NCBI RefSeq assembly: GCF_001907695.1
Contig: NZ_KV880637.1
Location: 744,001-808,000, forward strand
Source: Thalassospira sp. TSL5-1
GTDB lineage: Bacteria > Pseudomonadota > Alphaproteobacteria > Rhodospirillales > Thalassospiraceae
Reading direction: 5' to 3'
DNA length: 64,000 nt
Shown here: positions 8,530 to 16,694 of the stretch, piece after piece
Numbering within the stretch: position 1 is the first letter of the stretch
Layout of the letters: every line of letters starts with the position of its first letter
Program-made: the position numbers and the translations under genes
Notes under the pieces: model-generated
What the model was told of the DNA's origin: nothing
Database searches by the model: none
Seen by the model: the letters and a program-made list of their open reading frames with translations, nothing else

Positions 8530-9756
8530 ATGGCTGATACAAGCGGGGCAAGCGCGCGTGCACAGGCTGCACCCATGCTTCCCTTTACCTTTGATCGTGG
8601 ACCGGCTGCCATTTGCGCCGTCATTTTTGCGGCGGTGGCACTGGTCATTGCCCAGGCTGTCAGCCTGCATCAGATGATTGTTTATCTGATTGGCGGGGTG
8701 TTGGGCCTGGCCCTTTATCACGCATCGTTTGGCTTTACCGGCGGCTGGCGTCGCATGGTGGTGGAACGGCGCGGGCGGGCCATGCGCGCCCAGCTTTTGA
8801 TGGTCGGTGTTGCCGCCATTGCCTTCATTCCGTTGCTGGCCTTTGGCTCCCCCTTTGGCGGATCGCTTGTCGGGGCGCTGGCACCGGTTGGGGTATCGGT
8901 TCTGGTCGGCGCGCTGATCTTTGGTTTTGGCATGCAGCTTGGCGGCGGCTGTGGCTCCGGCACGTTGTTTACCGCTGGTGGCGGATCGGCCCGGATGCTG
9001 GTGACGCTGGCGTTTTTTGTGGTCGGCGCGTTGCTGGGTACGGCGCATTTGCCCATGTGGCTAACTTTACCATCCTTGCCGCCCGTTGGGCTGGGCAGTG
9101 TTTTTGGTCCGGTTGGCGGTATCGTTGTCACATTGGTCGCCCTTGCAGGTGTGGCTTTGCTTACGGTGATTGTTGAACGCCGCGCACATGGTGCGCTTGA
9201 GCAGGTGTCGCCCCCGTCGCGTCACGGCATCGCGCGGTTTTTGCATGGGCCGTGGCCGTTGGTCGGCACGGGCTTGCTGCTGGCGCTGATGAATGTCCTG
9301 ACCCTTCTGGTCACGGGGCATCCGTGGTCGATCACATTCGGCTTTGGTGTGTGGGGGGCGAAAATCGCCCAGGTGTTCGGCGTGGGGGTTGAAAACTGGG
9401 CCTTTTGGAACTGGCCCGGCCCGGCCCGCGCACTTCATAACTCCGTGCTGGCCGATGATACCTCGGTCATGAATTTTGGCATTCTGATTGGGGCGGCGCT
9501 GGCATCGGCGCTGGCTGGCAAATTTGCCCCGCGTGTGCGCGTGCCGCTGGCATCGCTTGTCGCGGCTGCGATTGGCGGGGTTTTGATGGGCTATGGGGCG
9601 CGGCTGGCCTTTGGCTGCAATATCGGTGCGCTTTTTAGCGGCATTGCCTCGGGCAGTTTGCATGGCTGGTTGTGGTTTGCGGCCGCCTTTGTGGGCAGTG
9701 CGCTGGGTATTGCCGTTCGTCCGGTTTTTGGTCTCGATGGATTTAAAAAGAAATGA
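8530..9756 (+). CDS. YeeE/YedE family sulfur-compound transporter
   Basis: A 408-residue integral membrane protein with about ten hydrophobic segments arranged as two similar halves. Each half has the family's Cys motif: LGGGCGSGTLF (Cys141) and FGCNIGALFSG (Cys363). The family includes the thiosulfate importer TsuA, in which such cysteines contact the substrate in the pore. The ATG at 8530 is preferred over a TTG at 8500. The last four bases overlap the ATG of the next gene (ATGA), so the transporter and the Cys-repeat protein are translationally coupled. It follows a periplasmic rhodanese; uptake of thiosulfate or persulfide sulfur is the reasonable inference. Confidence 0.88.
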   Translation: MADTSGASARAQAAPMLPFTFDRGPAAICAVIFAAVALVIAQAVSLHQMIVYLIGGVLGLALYHASFGFTGGWRRMVVERRGRAMRAQLLMVGVAAIAFIPLLAFGSPFGGSLVGALAPVGVSVLVGALIFGFGMQLGGGCGSGTLFTAGGGSARMLVTLAFFVVGALLGTAHLPMWLTLPSLPPVGLGSVFGPVGGIVVTLVALAGVALLTVIVERRAHGALEQVSPPSRHGIARFLHGPWPLVGTGLLLALMNVLTLLVTGHPWSITFGFGVWGAKIAQVFGVGVENWAFWNWPGPARALHNSVLADDTSVMNFGILIGAALASALAGKFAPRVRVPLASLVAAAIGGVLMGYGARLAFGCNIGALFSGIASGSLHGWLWFAAAFVGSALGIAVRPVFGLDGFKKK

Positions 9757-10274
9757 CCGATCGTAATTATCTGCTTTATGGCGCGGTTTTTCTGGCCGCC
9801 ACGGGTGCCATTGCCGCGGACCATTTCAGTCATGCGGGGGCGAATCCCCCTGCTATGTCCCGCCCGGCGACTCCGGCGGCTGCATCTGGATCATCTTCTG
9901 GCGGGAACCCGTGTGCCGCGGCCAACCCCTGTGCCGCTGCCAGCCCGTGCATGGCAAACCCGTGCGGCGCTGCGGGCGTGGATGGCAACCCGTGCGCCGG
10001 GTTTAACCCCTGTGCGGCAGAAAACCCGTGCGCGGCTTATAACCCTTGTGCAGCGGGCAATCCGTGTGCAGTGGCGAATCCCTGTGCAGCCATGAATCCC
10101 TGTGCCGCGATGAACCCCTGTGCTGCCGGGGCAAATCCTTGTGGGGCCTATAACCCTTGCGGCGCGGGTAATCCCTGCGCGCCCGCCGTGGCTAATCCGT
10201 GTGCTGCGGTTAATCCCTGTGCTGCAAGCAACCCGTGTGCGGCATATAATCCCTGTGGTGCGATGGGGCAGTGA
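9753..10274 (+). CDS. NPC-repeat cysteine-rich membrane-anchored protein
   Basis: This 173-residue protein has one N-terminal membrane helix (about residues 7-22) or uncleaved signal, then a Pro/Ala/Ser linker. The rest (residue 52 to the end) is 19 copies of a short repeat with consensus NPCAAx (18 NPC, one SPC), spacing mostly 6 residues. There are 19 Cys and no other recognisable domain. Its ATG overlaps the stop of the YeeE/YedE gene, so it is translated with the transporter. NPC-type repeats occur as linkers in some alphaproteobacterial exported proteins; a protein consisting of nothing else is not a family I can name. A role in binding metal or carrying sulfane sulfur in the periplasm is inference from Cys content and neighbours. 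Confidence 0.8.
   Translation: MTDRNYLLYGAVFLAATGAIAADHFSHAGANPPAMSRPATPAAASGSSSGGNPCAAANPCAAASPCMANPCGAAGVDGNPCAGFNPCAAENPCAAYNPCAAGNPCAVANPCAAMNPCAAMNPCAAGANPCGAYNPCGAGNPCAPAVANPCAAVNPCAASNPCAAYNPCGAMGQ
9898..10262 (+). repeat. Tandem 18-nt-type coding repeats (NPCAAx)
   Basis: About 19 imperfect units, mostly 18 nt long (AACCC[GC]TG[TC]GC plus variable codons), encode the NPC repeats. Third positions vary between units, so selection appears to act on the protein rather than the DNA being a recent slippage product. Confidence 0.85.
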
Positions 10275-10362
10275 TCTGCCTAAGCTAATGTAAATAAATA
10301 CCTTTCAAAGTTTGTAGGTTTTGGTTGTAATATCAAAATCGATGGCGAAGGGGTGGTGCTAA

Positions 10363-11169
10363 ATGGCTGGGCGGCGATGGAGCGAATCGGAACTTTTGGT
10401 TGCTCTTAATATCTATTTTGAATTGGAGTTTGGCCAATTCCATCAATATCAACCGCGGATCATTGAGATTGCAAAGCTTTTGGATCGAACGGCAAGCTCG
10501 CTGGCGATGAAGCTTTGCAATTTTGCAAGCCTTGACCCTGCTATGAATGGAAAGGGCCTCTCTGGTGCCAGTAAGGCAGATCGCGAAATCATGCGATCGT
10601 TTATTGATGATACAGAAAATACAATTGCGCGCGCTCAAATCGCTCTAGAAGACTTGATGGCTCATCACGATAGTGATGTTACCGTCAATCAAGATAGAGT
10701 TCGGCGAGATCAATTCAGTGAAGGAGCGATGTCATTTTCAGGCCAAGTGCCTAGAATGACTGAATCTGTTGCGATGCGGAAAACGCGCATTGGACAGCCC
10801 TTTTTTCGCACTGCTGTATTGGCGGGTTATCGACATCGTTGCGGTGTTTGTGCGCTCAATATTCCTGAGTTGCTTGTTGCTTCGCACATTATTCCGTGGA
10901 GTCAGGTGCCTCATTTGCGTTTGCGACCGGACAACGGTATTTCATTATGTTCAATTCACGATAAAGCATTTGATCTTGGTTTTTGGTCGCTTGACCATCA
11001 GTTGCGTATCGTGCTCAGTCGTCGTTTGGTGCAATTAGGTGGTGAGGCTGAGGCCTTGTTTTTTGGTAAATTTGAAGGGAAAGGGTTGATTTTGCCGGAT
11101 CGTTTTGTGCCCAAAATAGAATTTATCGAGTGGCACAGGAGCAATGTCTTTTTAGACGGAAAACTCTAA
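10363..11169 (+). CDS. HNH endonuclease
   Basis: A 268-residue protein with a C-terminal HNH domain: zinc-type Cys pair (CGVC, 160-163), then ASHIIPW with His175, RPDNGISLC with Asn191 and Cys196, and HDKAFD with His199. This arrangement is seen in restriction-type HNH nucleases. The N-terminal 130 residues start with WSESELLVALNIYFEL and look helical; they may be a DNA-binding or specificity domain but match nothing I recognise. No methylase is adjacent. The gene is more AT-rich than its neighbours and sits alone between the sulfur locus and the RhlE gene. A role as a stand-alone nuclease of a defence or mobile system is inference. Start ATG has GAAGGGG upstream. Confidence 0.82.
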   Translation: MAGRRWSESELLVALNIYFELEFGQFHQYQPRIIEIAKLLDRTASSLAMKLCNFASLDPAMNGKGLSGASKADREIMRSFIDDTENTIARAQIALEDLMAHHDSDVTVNQDRVRRDQFSEGAMSFSGQVPRMTESVAMRKTRIGQPFFRTAVLAGYRHRCGVCALNIPELLVASHIIPWSQVPHLRLRPDNGISLCSIHDKAFDLGFWSLDHQLRIVLSRRLVQLGGEAEALFFGKFEGKGLILPDRFVPKIEFIEWHRSNVFLDGKL

Positions 11170-11449
11170 GTTTGGCGGCTTTATGACGAAGGCTTTGAGA
11201 GATAACGAAAATATCCTGTTTGACAATCGCTTCAAACTCTGCGCATCTTACCTGCGTCATTTGATTGCTCCAGTAGCGTAGAGGGAACGTTAACCTGTTC
11301 CAGCCTGTAGAGTGGTTACGGAAGAACAGCATGGAACTGCCCTGCTACGCGGGTAATTCGGAAGAGATGCAAGGCGCAGACCTGTATAAGAAACATATCA
11401 AGGGCCGATTCCCTTTGTCTGCTGCCGCAAACCTAAGAGAACTATTTAT
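11170..11449 (+). other. Long leader upstream of the DEAD-box helicase gene
   Basis: This 280-nt stretch has no supportable gene. Because the helicase and the following cold-shock gene are a cold-response type pair, a long untranslated leader is plausible. I see no clear hairpin or known RNA motif, only AAGAGA just before the TTG start. Confidence 0.3.
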
Positions 11450-13258
11450 TTGACCCAGTTTTCGGATCTCGGCTTGGCCGAGCCCGTACTTCGAGCTTTA
11501 ACGCACGAAGGTTACGCTACGCCGACGCCGATCCAGGCACAGGCGATTCCTTCCTTGTTGGAAGGGAAAGATCTTCTGGGTATTGCCCAGACCGGTACCG
11601 GCAAGACTGCTGCTTTTGCATTGCCTACCCTTGACCGTCTTTCCAAATCCGATAAACGGACCGCACCGCGCCATTGTCGTGTATTGGTGTTGGCCCCCAC
11701 GCGAGAACTTGCCGCCCAGATCGGCGAGAGCTTCCGCGCCTATGGCCGCTTTACCAAAACCAGCGTTGCCGTTGTTGTTGGTGGTGTGGCCCACGGACCG
11801 CAGATCAAGGCGTTGACCCCGGGTGTGGATGTGCTGGTGGCAACGCCAGGCCGTCTGCTTGATCATGTTGATGCGGGCAAGGTCAATCTTTCCCAGGTTG
11901 AAGTTGTTGTGCTTGACGAGGCCGATCATATGCTGGATCTCGGCTTTTTGCCGCCGATCCGTCGTATCGTCAAAATGCTGCCGAAGAAGCGTCAGAACCT
12001 GTTTTTCTCGGCCACCATGCCGACCCAGATTGGTCAGCTTGCTGGTGACATGCTTCATGATCCGATCAAGGTTTCTGTCACCCCGGTTGCCACGACGGCA
12101 GAACGGGTTGATCAGTCGGTTTATCTGATCGAGGCCTCGCGCAAGCGTGCGCTTCTGGCAGAATTGCTTGATAATCCCGCCTTTGTCCGTACCCTGGTTT
12201 TCACCCGCACCAAACGCGGAGCAGACCGGGTGGCAAAGCATCTGGAAGCCAATAAAATCAGCGCATCCGCCATTCACGGCAATAAAAGCCAGAATCAGCG
12301 CGAACGTGCCCTGGCCGCCTTTAAGGATGGACAGGTGCAGGTGCTGGTCGCAACCGATATTGCCGCACGCGGCATTGACGTTGATGGCGTTTCCCATGTC
12401 GTGAATTTTGAATTGCCCAACGTGCCGGAAAGCTATGTGCATCGCATTGGCCGGACCGCGCGTGGCGGTGCCGCTGGCAAGGCAATTGCCTTTTGTGCCG
12501 ATGATGAGCGCGGGCTTCTGCGTGATATCGAACGCACCACCCGTCAATCCATTCCCGTTATTGATCGTCGCGATGCCGAGGCCGCTGCAAAAAGCGAAGC
12601 CGAGGCAGCCGCCAATCGTCCGGCGCAAGGGGCGCGTCGCGGTTCGCGCGGTGCTTCTGCCGGGAATGGTGGAAATGCCGGTCGTTCCGGTTCGGGTCGG
12701 GGGCGGGCGGATGCCGGAGGCCGTCGTGCTGCGGGCAATCGCAATGATCGTTCTGGCAATAATTCACCCGAGGCGGCAAAGCCCGGTCAGGGGCGCTATA
12801 AAGGGGGCCGTAAACCGGCTTCCGATGCGCAGGGCCGTGATGAGGGCGCTGTTTCTTATGCCGCAAATGGCGGTGAAGACCGTGCCAGCCAGCCAGTAAA
12901 GACCGGTTTTGTTGCCCGCGACAGCCGCGAAGGTGCGCCAGCGCGCGCACGACGCGACGGTGGTGCAGGTGGCAATGGTGGGGCTGTGCGTGGCAATGCG
13001 CAGCGGAACAATCGCAATAATGGCAATGGCCGTTCGGCTGGCGAGAGTGCCGACCAGAACCGTATTGCCTCAAGTGTTGCGTTTTTGGGCAAATCAGCAT
13101 CTGAAAAATCTGGCGCGACGGGTCATAGCGGCGCGAAAGCAGATGCAGGACGCCCCAATCGCAATTCAAAGAATTCCGGTCCGGCAAAAGGGGCGCGTCG
13201 TGTCCCTGATCAAGGCCGGTCAAAAACAGGAAATCGCCCGCGGCGCTCGGTCGCCTAG
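11450..13258 (+). CDS. rhlE: DEAD-box ATP-dependent RNA helicase, RhlE type
   Basis: A 602-residue helicase. The core contains the Q motif (FSDLGL...PTPIQAQAIP), motif I AQTGTGKT (46-53), PTREL, DEAD (156-159), SAT (187-189), and motif VI HRIGRTARGG. From about residue 375 a long basic Gly/Arg/Asn-rich tail follows, likely disordered RNA-binding. The start is TTG at 11450: it gives MTQFSDLGL, the canonical RhlE N-terminus, and no ATG lies nearby. The family unwinds structured RNA in ribosome assembly and mRNA decay, often at low temperature. A cold-shock protein gene follows 83 nt later. Confidence 0.92.
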   Translation: MTQFSDLGLAEPVLRALTHEGYATPTPIQAQAIPSLLEGKDLLGIAQTGTGKTAAFALPTLDRLSKSDKRTAPRHCRVLVLAPTRELAAQIGESFRAYGRFTKTSVAVVVGGVAHGPQIKALTPGVDVLVATPGRLLDHVDAGKVNLSQVEVVVLDEADHMLDLGFLPPIRRIVKMLPKKRQNLFFSATMPTQIGQLAGDMLHDPIKVSVTPVATTAERVDQSVYLIEASRKRALLAELLDNPAFVRTLVFTRTKRGADRVAKHLEANKISASAIHGNKSQNQRERALAAFKDGQVQVLVATDIAARGIDVDGVSHVVNFELPNVPESYVHRIGRTARGGAAGKAIAFCADDERGLLRDIERTTRQSIPVIDRRDAEAAAKSEAEAAANRPAQGARRGSRGASAGNGGNAGRSGSGRGRADAGGRRAAGNRNDRSGNNSPEAAKPGQGRYKGGRKPASDAQGRDEGAVSYAANGGEDRASQPVKTGFVARDSREGAPARARRDGGAGGNGGAVRGNAQRNNRNNGNGRSAGESADQNRIASSVAFLGKSASEKSGATGHSGAKADAGRPNRNSKNSGPAKGARRVPDQGRSKTGNRPRRSVA

Positions 13259-13341
13259 GTGATTTCCGGGAAGATGGACGGAACCCACGCGGGGTTCTGT
13301 CTGACAGTTTGTGCCAACATATACTCATAGGAGAGACTAAA

Positions 13342-13551
13342 ATGGCAACTGGTACCGTTAAATGGTTCAACGCAACCAAAGGCTTTGGCTTCATTCAGCC
13401 GGACGAAGGCGGAAATGACGTATTCCTGCACATCAGCGCTGTTGAACGTGCTGGCCTGCGTCACCCGCAGGAAGGCGACAAGATCAACTACGAACTGCGT
13501 ACCGACTCACGTTCGGGCCGCGTTTCGGCTGACGATCTGACCGCTGCCTAA
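13342..13551 (+). CDS. cspA: Cold-shock protein, CspA family
   Basis: A 69-residue single cold-shock domain with both RNA-binding motifs: RNP1 KGFGFI (13-18) and RNP2-type DVFLH (26-30). It starts MATGTVKWFN like most Csp proteins. The ATG at 13342 has AGGAGA at 13328-13333; the in-frame upstream ATG at 13309 would add 11 atypical residues. It binds single-stranded nucleic acid as an RNA chaperone. It follows rhlE and has its own strong terminator. Confidence 0.95.
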   Translation: MATGTVKWFNATKGFGFIQPDEGGNDVFLHISAVERAGLRHPQEGDKINYELRTDSRSGRVSADDLTAA

Positions 13552-13586
13552 TTCGGCTTGCCCTCCTCTGGGATGGCGCTGAAATG

Positions 13587-13628
13587 ACAATCCCCGCATG
13601 GGCAACCGTGCGGGGATTGTTTTGTTTG
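13587..13628 (+). terminator. Rho-independent terminator after cspA
   Basis: A perfect 12-bp stem (ACAATCCCCGCA / TGCGGGGATTGT) with a 10-nt loop, followed by TTTGTTTG. Confidence 0.9.
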
Positions 13629-13667
13629 AATATGTGCCTTCCTGCAACTTTCAAGGGCTCAAATGGC

Positions 13668-14348
13668 CTATGGGCGCAGAAAGGCGATATTGGCCCGTGT
13701 CGCCGCGCTAAGCACATGAAAGTGCATGGCATCGCGGGCGCGGGATGGGTTTCGGTCGCGTACAAACTGCAATACCTGTTCATGCTCTTGTAACGGGGCC
13801 TGGATGGCGGCGGCATTGGCAAAAGGCAGCATCTGGTTTTCATGAATGCTTTGCGCCGTAGGGTGCATTGCCTTGGCAAAAAGCGGGTTATCTGTTGCCT
13901 GAAGCAGAATGTTATGAAATTCGGTGTCGGCCTTTGCCGCGTGAAGCAGGTTATCTTCCAGCAGGGATTGGCGCATTTCTTCAATGCTGTTTTGTAGGGC
14001 CGTTAAATGCGCATTGGTGCGCGCCTGTGCCGCCAATCCGGCAACATAAGGTTCAATCGCCAGGCGAAATTGATAAACCTGCGCTGCGTGGCGTGTTGAT
14101 TGCGCATCTCGTGGCGTGTTCCCGTGTGGATCGGTAACATACACCCCTTTTCCGGCCGCGATTCTGATCAGCCCAATGGCCTCGAGTGTGGCCAGGGCCT
14201 CGCGCAGGCTGGCGCGGCTGATATTAAGCTCTTCGGCGAGAATGCGTTGTGACGGCAACGAGTCTCCGGTTTGCAATTGTCTGGTTTTGATCAGTTTTCT
14301 GATGTCCTGTACGGCACGTTCGGGAGCGCGTTGGTGTCTTATCATCAT
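13668..14348 (-). CDS. GntR family regulator, FadR/FCD subfamily
   Basis: A 226-residue regulator with an N-terminal winged helix (LPSQRILAEELNISRASLREALATLEAIGLI, about 31-61) and a C-terminal all-helical FCD ligand domain (RLAIEPYVAGLAA..., then E/DxxFHxxLLxAT near 145-152). It is divergent from a polar amino-acid ABC transporter operon, so it most likely controls that operon in response to the transported amino acid or a catabolite. A matching operator lies just before its own start. The exact effector is unknown. Confidence 0.9.
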   Translation of the reverse strand: MMIRHQRAPERAVQDIRKLIKTRQLQTGDSLPSQRILAEELNISRASLREALATLEAIGLIRIAAGKGVYVTDPHGNTPRDAQSTRHAAQVYQFRLAIEPYVAGLAAQARTNAHLTALQNSIEEMRQSLLEDNLLHAAKADTEFHNILLQATDNPLFAKAMHPTAQSIHENQMLPFANAAAIQAPLQEHEQVLQFVRDRNPSRARDAMHFHVLSAATRANIAFLRP

Positions 14349-14359
14349 TTTTCCCGTGT

Positions 14360-14372
14360 CTGGTCTGACCAG
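14360..14372. promoter_or_regulatory. FadR/FCD-type GntR operator
   Basis: CTGGTCTGACCAG is a perfect inverted repeat (6-bp arms around one base). Its core TGGTCTGACCA fits the TNGTNNNACNA consensus known for FadR-subfamily operators. It sits 12 nt before the gntR start codon, in the divergent region with the ABC operon, consistent with autoregulation and possibly joint control. Confidence 0.65.
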
Positions 14373-14543
14373 TTGGTATCTTCAGTTAGGTCAATTTCCC
14401 GTTGTTTTTCAATTGATTTTGCAAAACTTGCAGAAAAAATTATGTGTGTTTCAAAATTTTGCATAGACATTAGCATAAAAAATATGCACGAATTAATCAT
14501 GATTAAAAAATGAACTTTCACCAAATAAAAATCGGAGAGGCAG

Positions 14544-15329
14544 ATGAAAAAGTTCCTGAAAGTCACCATTGCCGCGATGGCGATGATGGCAGCCCCCCTG
14601 GCTGGGGCATCGGCAAAGGGTGCGCTTGAGGCAATCAAGGAAGCGGGTGTGATCAAAATTGCCGTGCCGCAGGATTTTCCGCCGTTTGGCACGGTTGGGA
14701 CGGATATGCAGCCGCAGGGCTATGATATTGATATGGCAAAACTGATTGCCCATGATTTGGGCGTGAAGCTGGAAATGGTGCCGGTCACGACCAATAACCG
14801 CATTCCGTATCTGACCACCGGCAAGGTTGACCTGGTGATTTCCACCCTGGGCAAAAACCCGGACCGTGAAAAAGTCATCGATTTTACCGACCCGTATGCT
14901 CCGTTTTATAATGGCGTTTTTGGTCCGGCTGACATCACCATCAAAGGTCCGGCGGATTTGAGCGGCCATACACTGGGGGTTACGCGCGCCACCATCGAAG
15001 ATATGGAATTGCAGAAAATCGCGCCCAAGGACGTGGACATCAAACGGTATGAAGACAATAACGCCACCATTTCCGCGTTTTTGTCAGGCCAGGTGGAAGT
15101 GATTGCCACGGGTAACGTCACGGCAGCGGCCATCATCAAACGTAACCCGCCGCGTAAACCGGAACCGAAATTCCTGATCAAAAATTCACCCTGCTATGTC
15201 GGCCTGAACAAAGACGAGCCGGAACTGAAAGCCAAGGTCAATGAGATCATTGCAGCCTCGCTCAAGGATGGCCGTTTGAATGCCATTTCCGAACAGTGGC
15301 TGGGCAATCCGTTGCCGGAAAAATTCTAA
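14544..15329 (+). CDS. Polar amino-acid ABC transporter, periplasmic binding protein
   Basis: A 261-residue family-3 solute-binding protein. A signal peptide spans about residues 1-24 (MKKFLKVTIAAMAMM...GASA). The body starts with the ALEAIKEAGVIKIAVPQDFPPFG element and contains GYDIDMAKLIA and the DLVISTLGKNPDREKVIDFTDPY signature. GGAGAGG lies 8 nt before the ATG. It is the first gene of a four-gene operon with two permeases and an ATPase. The specific amino acid is not readable from sequence. Confidence 0.93.
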   Translation: MKKFLKVTIAAMAMMAAPLAGASAKGALEAIKEAGVIKIAVPQDFPPFGTVGTDMQPQGYDIDMAKLIAHDLGVKLEMVPVTTNNRIPYLTTGKVDLVISTLGKNPDREKVIDFTDPYAPFYNGVFGPADITIKGPADLSGHTLGVTRATIEDMELQKIAPKDVDIKRYEDNNATISAFLSGQVEVIATGNVTAAAIIKRNPPRKPEPKFLIKNSPCYVGLNKDEPELKAKVNEIIAASLKDGRLNAISEQWLGNPLPEKF

Positions 15330-15376
15330 GCTATTTTGATCTGATATGAGACTGACAACCAGGTGACTGCGTTTTA

Positions 15377-16048
15377 ATGGCTTATCAATTTGATTTTGGC
15401 GCAATTCTTCCGCACTGGAAATTGCTGCTGGACGGGGTGATCCTGACCACCGAACTGGCAGCCATTGGCGCAGTGGCCGGGGTTGGACTGGGCATTTTGG
15501 GGGCGTGGGCGCGAACCGCCCGCACCCCGTTTATCAGCCAGCTTGTCGGGGTATATGTTGAACTGATCCGCAATACCCCCTTTCTGGTGCAGTTGTTTTT
15601 CATCTTTTTCGGCTTGCCTGCACTGGGCGTGAAACTGACCGAATTTCAGGCCGCCGCGCTGGCGATGATTGTCAATCTGGGTGCCTATTCAACCGAAATT
15701 GTCCGGGCAGGTATTCAGGCGATCCCGGCAGGGCAGATCGAGGCGGCCCAAAGCCTGGCGATGAACCGGGTGCAGATTTTCCGCTACATCATCATTCGCC
15801 CGGCCCTGAAAAAAATCTGGCCCGCACTTTCAAGCCAGGTGGTGATTGTGATGCTGGGTTCATCGGTGTGCTCGCAAATCGCGGCCGAGGAATTGACCTT
15901 TGCCGCCAATTACATCCAGGGCATGAATTTCCGCGCATTCGAGGTCTATTTCGTCACCACGGGCCTTTATCTCGTGATGTCGATCCTGCTGCGCCAGATC
16001 CTCAAAGTCTTTGGCAACTTCCTGTTTGAACGGCGGAACCATGCCTGA
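15377..16048 (+). CDS. Polar amino-acid ABC transporter permease 1
   Basis: A 223-residue HisM/GlnP-type inner-membrane permease with about five helices. The ELIRNTPFLVQLFFIFFGLP segment and the EAA loop (IEAAQSLAMNRVQIFRYIIIRPA, which docks with the ATPase) are conserved. It overlaps the start of the second permease by 8 nt, so subunits are coexpressed. Confidence 0.93.
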   Translation: MAYQFDFGAILPHWKLLLDGVILTTELAAIGAVAGVGLGILGAWARTARTPFISQLVGVYVELIRNTPFLVQLFFIFFGLPALGVKLTEFQAAALAMIVNLGAYSTEIVRAGIQAIPAGQIEAAQSLAMNRVQIFRYIIIRPALKKIWPALSSQVVIVMLGSSVCSQIAAEELTFAANYIQGMNFRAFEVYFVTTGLYLVMSILLRQILKVFGNFLFERRNHA

Positions 16049-16694
16049 ATTTACCTTATGGGACATTGTCCATAATCTGCTGCTGGCCGCACGCTGGACG
16101 GTTCTTCTCTCAATCGTTGCCTTTGTGCTGGGCAGTATTGTCGGTTTGGTGCTGCTTTTGGTGCGGACAGCAGGCAATCGCTGGGCGGTGCGTTTTGTGC
16201 GCTGTTATGTCGAACTGTTTCAGGGCACACCGCTTTTGATGCAGCTTTTTATTGTTTTCTTTGGCTTGCCGCTGCTTGGCGTGGATGTGTCGCCCTGGAT
16301 CGCGGCGACATTCGGGTTAACGCTGTTTACCAGCGCGTTTTTAACCGAAATCTGGCGCGGCTGTGTTGAATCGGTCGCCAAGGGGCAGTGGGAAGCCTCG
16401 AACGCGCTGGGTATGAATTTCACTCAACAGATGCGCTATGTCATCCTGCCCCAGGCGCTGCGCATTGCCGTGCCGCCCACGGTTGGTTTTTCCGTGCAGG
16501 TGGTCAAGGGCACGGCTGTCACCTCGATCATTGGTTTTATCGAACTGACCAAGGCCGGCACCATGATTACCAACGCCACCTATGCACCCTTCACGGTTTA
16601 TGGCTGTGTCGCCGTTTTATATTTTTTGATCTGCTATCCCCTGTCGCTTTATGCCCGCTACCTGGAAGGAAAGTTCCGCCATGTCACTCGTTGA
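16041..16694 (+). CDS. Polar amino-acid ABC transporter permease 2
   Basis: A 217-residue paralogous HisQ-type permease with five predicted helices. Signatures are CYVELFQGTPLLMQLFIVFF and the EAA loop GQWEASNALGMNFTQQMRYVILPQA. The ATG at 16041 (MPEFTLWD) overlaps the previous stop; an upstream in-frame start at 16011 is less likely. It overlaps the ATPase gene by 14 nt. Confidence 0.92.
   Translation: MPEFTLWDIVHNLLLAARWTVLLSIVAFVLGSIVGLVLLLVRTAGNRWAVRFVRCYVELFQGTPLLMQLFIVFFGLPLLGVDVSPWIAATFGLTLFTSAFLTEIWRGCVESVAKGQWEASNALGMNFTQQMRYVILPQALRIAVPPTVGFSVQVVKGTAVTSIIGFIELTKAGTMITNATYAPFTVYGCVAVLYFLICYPLSLYARYLEGKFRHVTR

Noticed and set aside
8524..9048. A 174-codon minus-strand frame across the YeeE/YedE gene
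   Set aside because: Antisense shadow of membrane-protein codons; extremely polar and without motifs.
9898..10262. Possible CRISPR or non-coding repeat array
   Set aside because: Units are about 18 nt without unique spacers and keep a single open frame; they are coding repeats.
11498..12628. A 376-codon open frame on the minus strand across the helicase gene
   Set aside because: It is the antisense shadow of a well-conserved RhlE core, with His/Gly/Asn-rich unnatural composition and no ribosome site.
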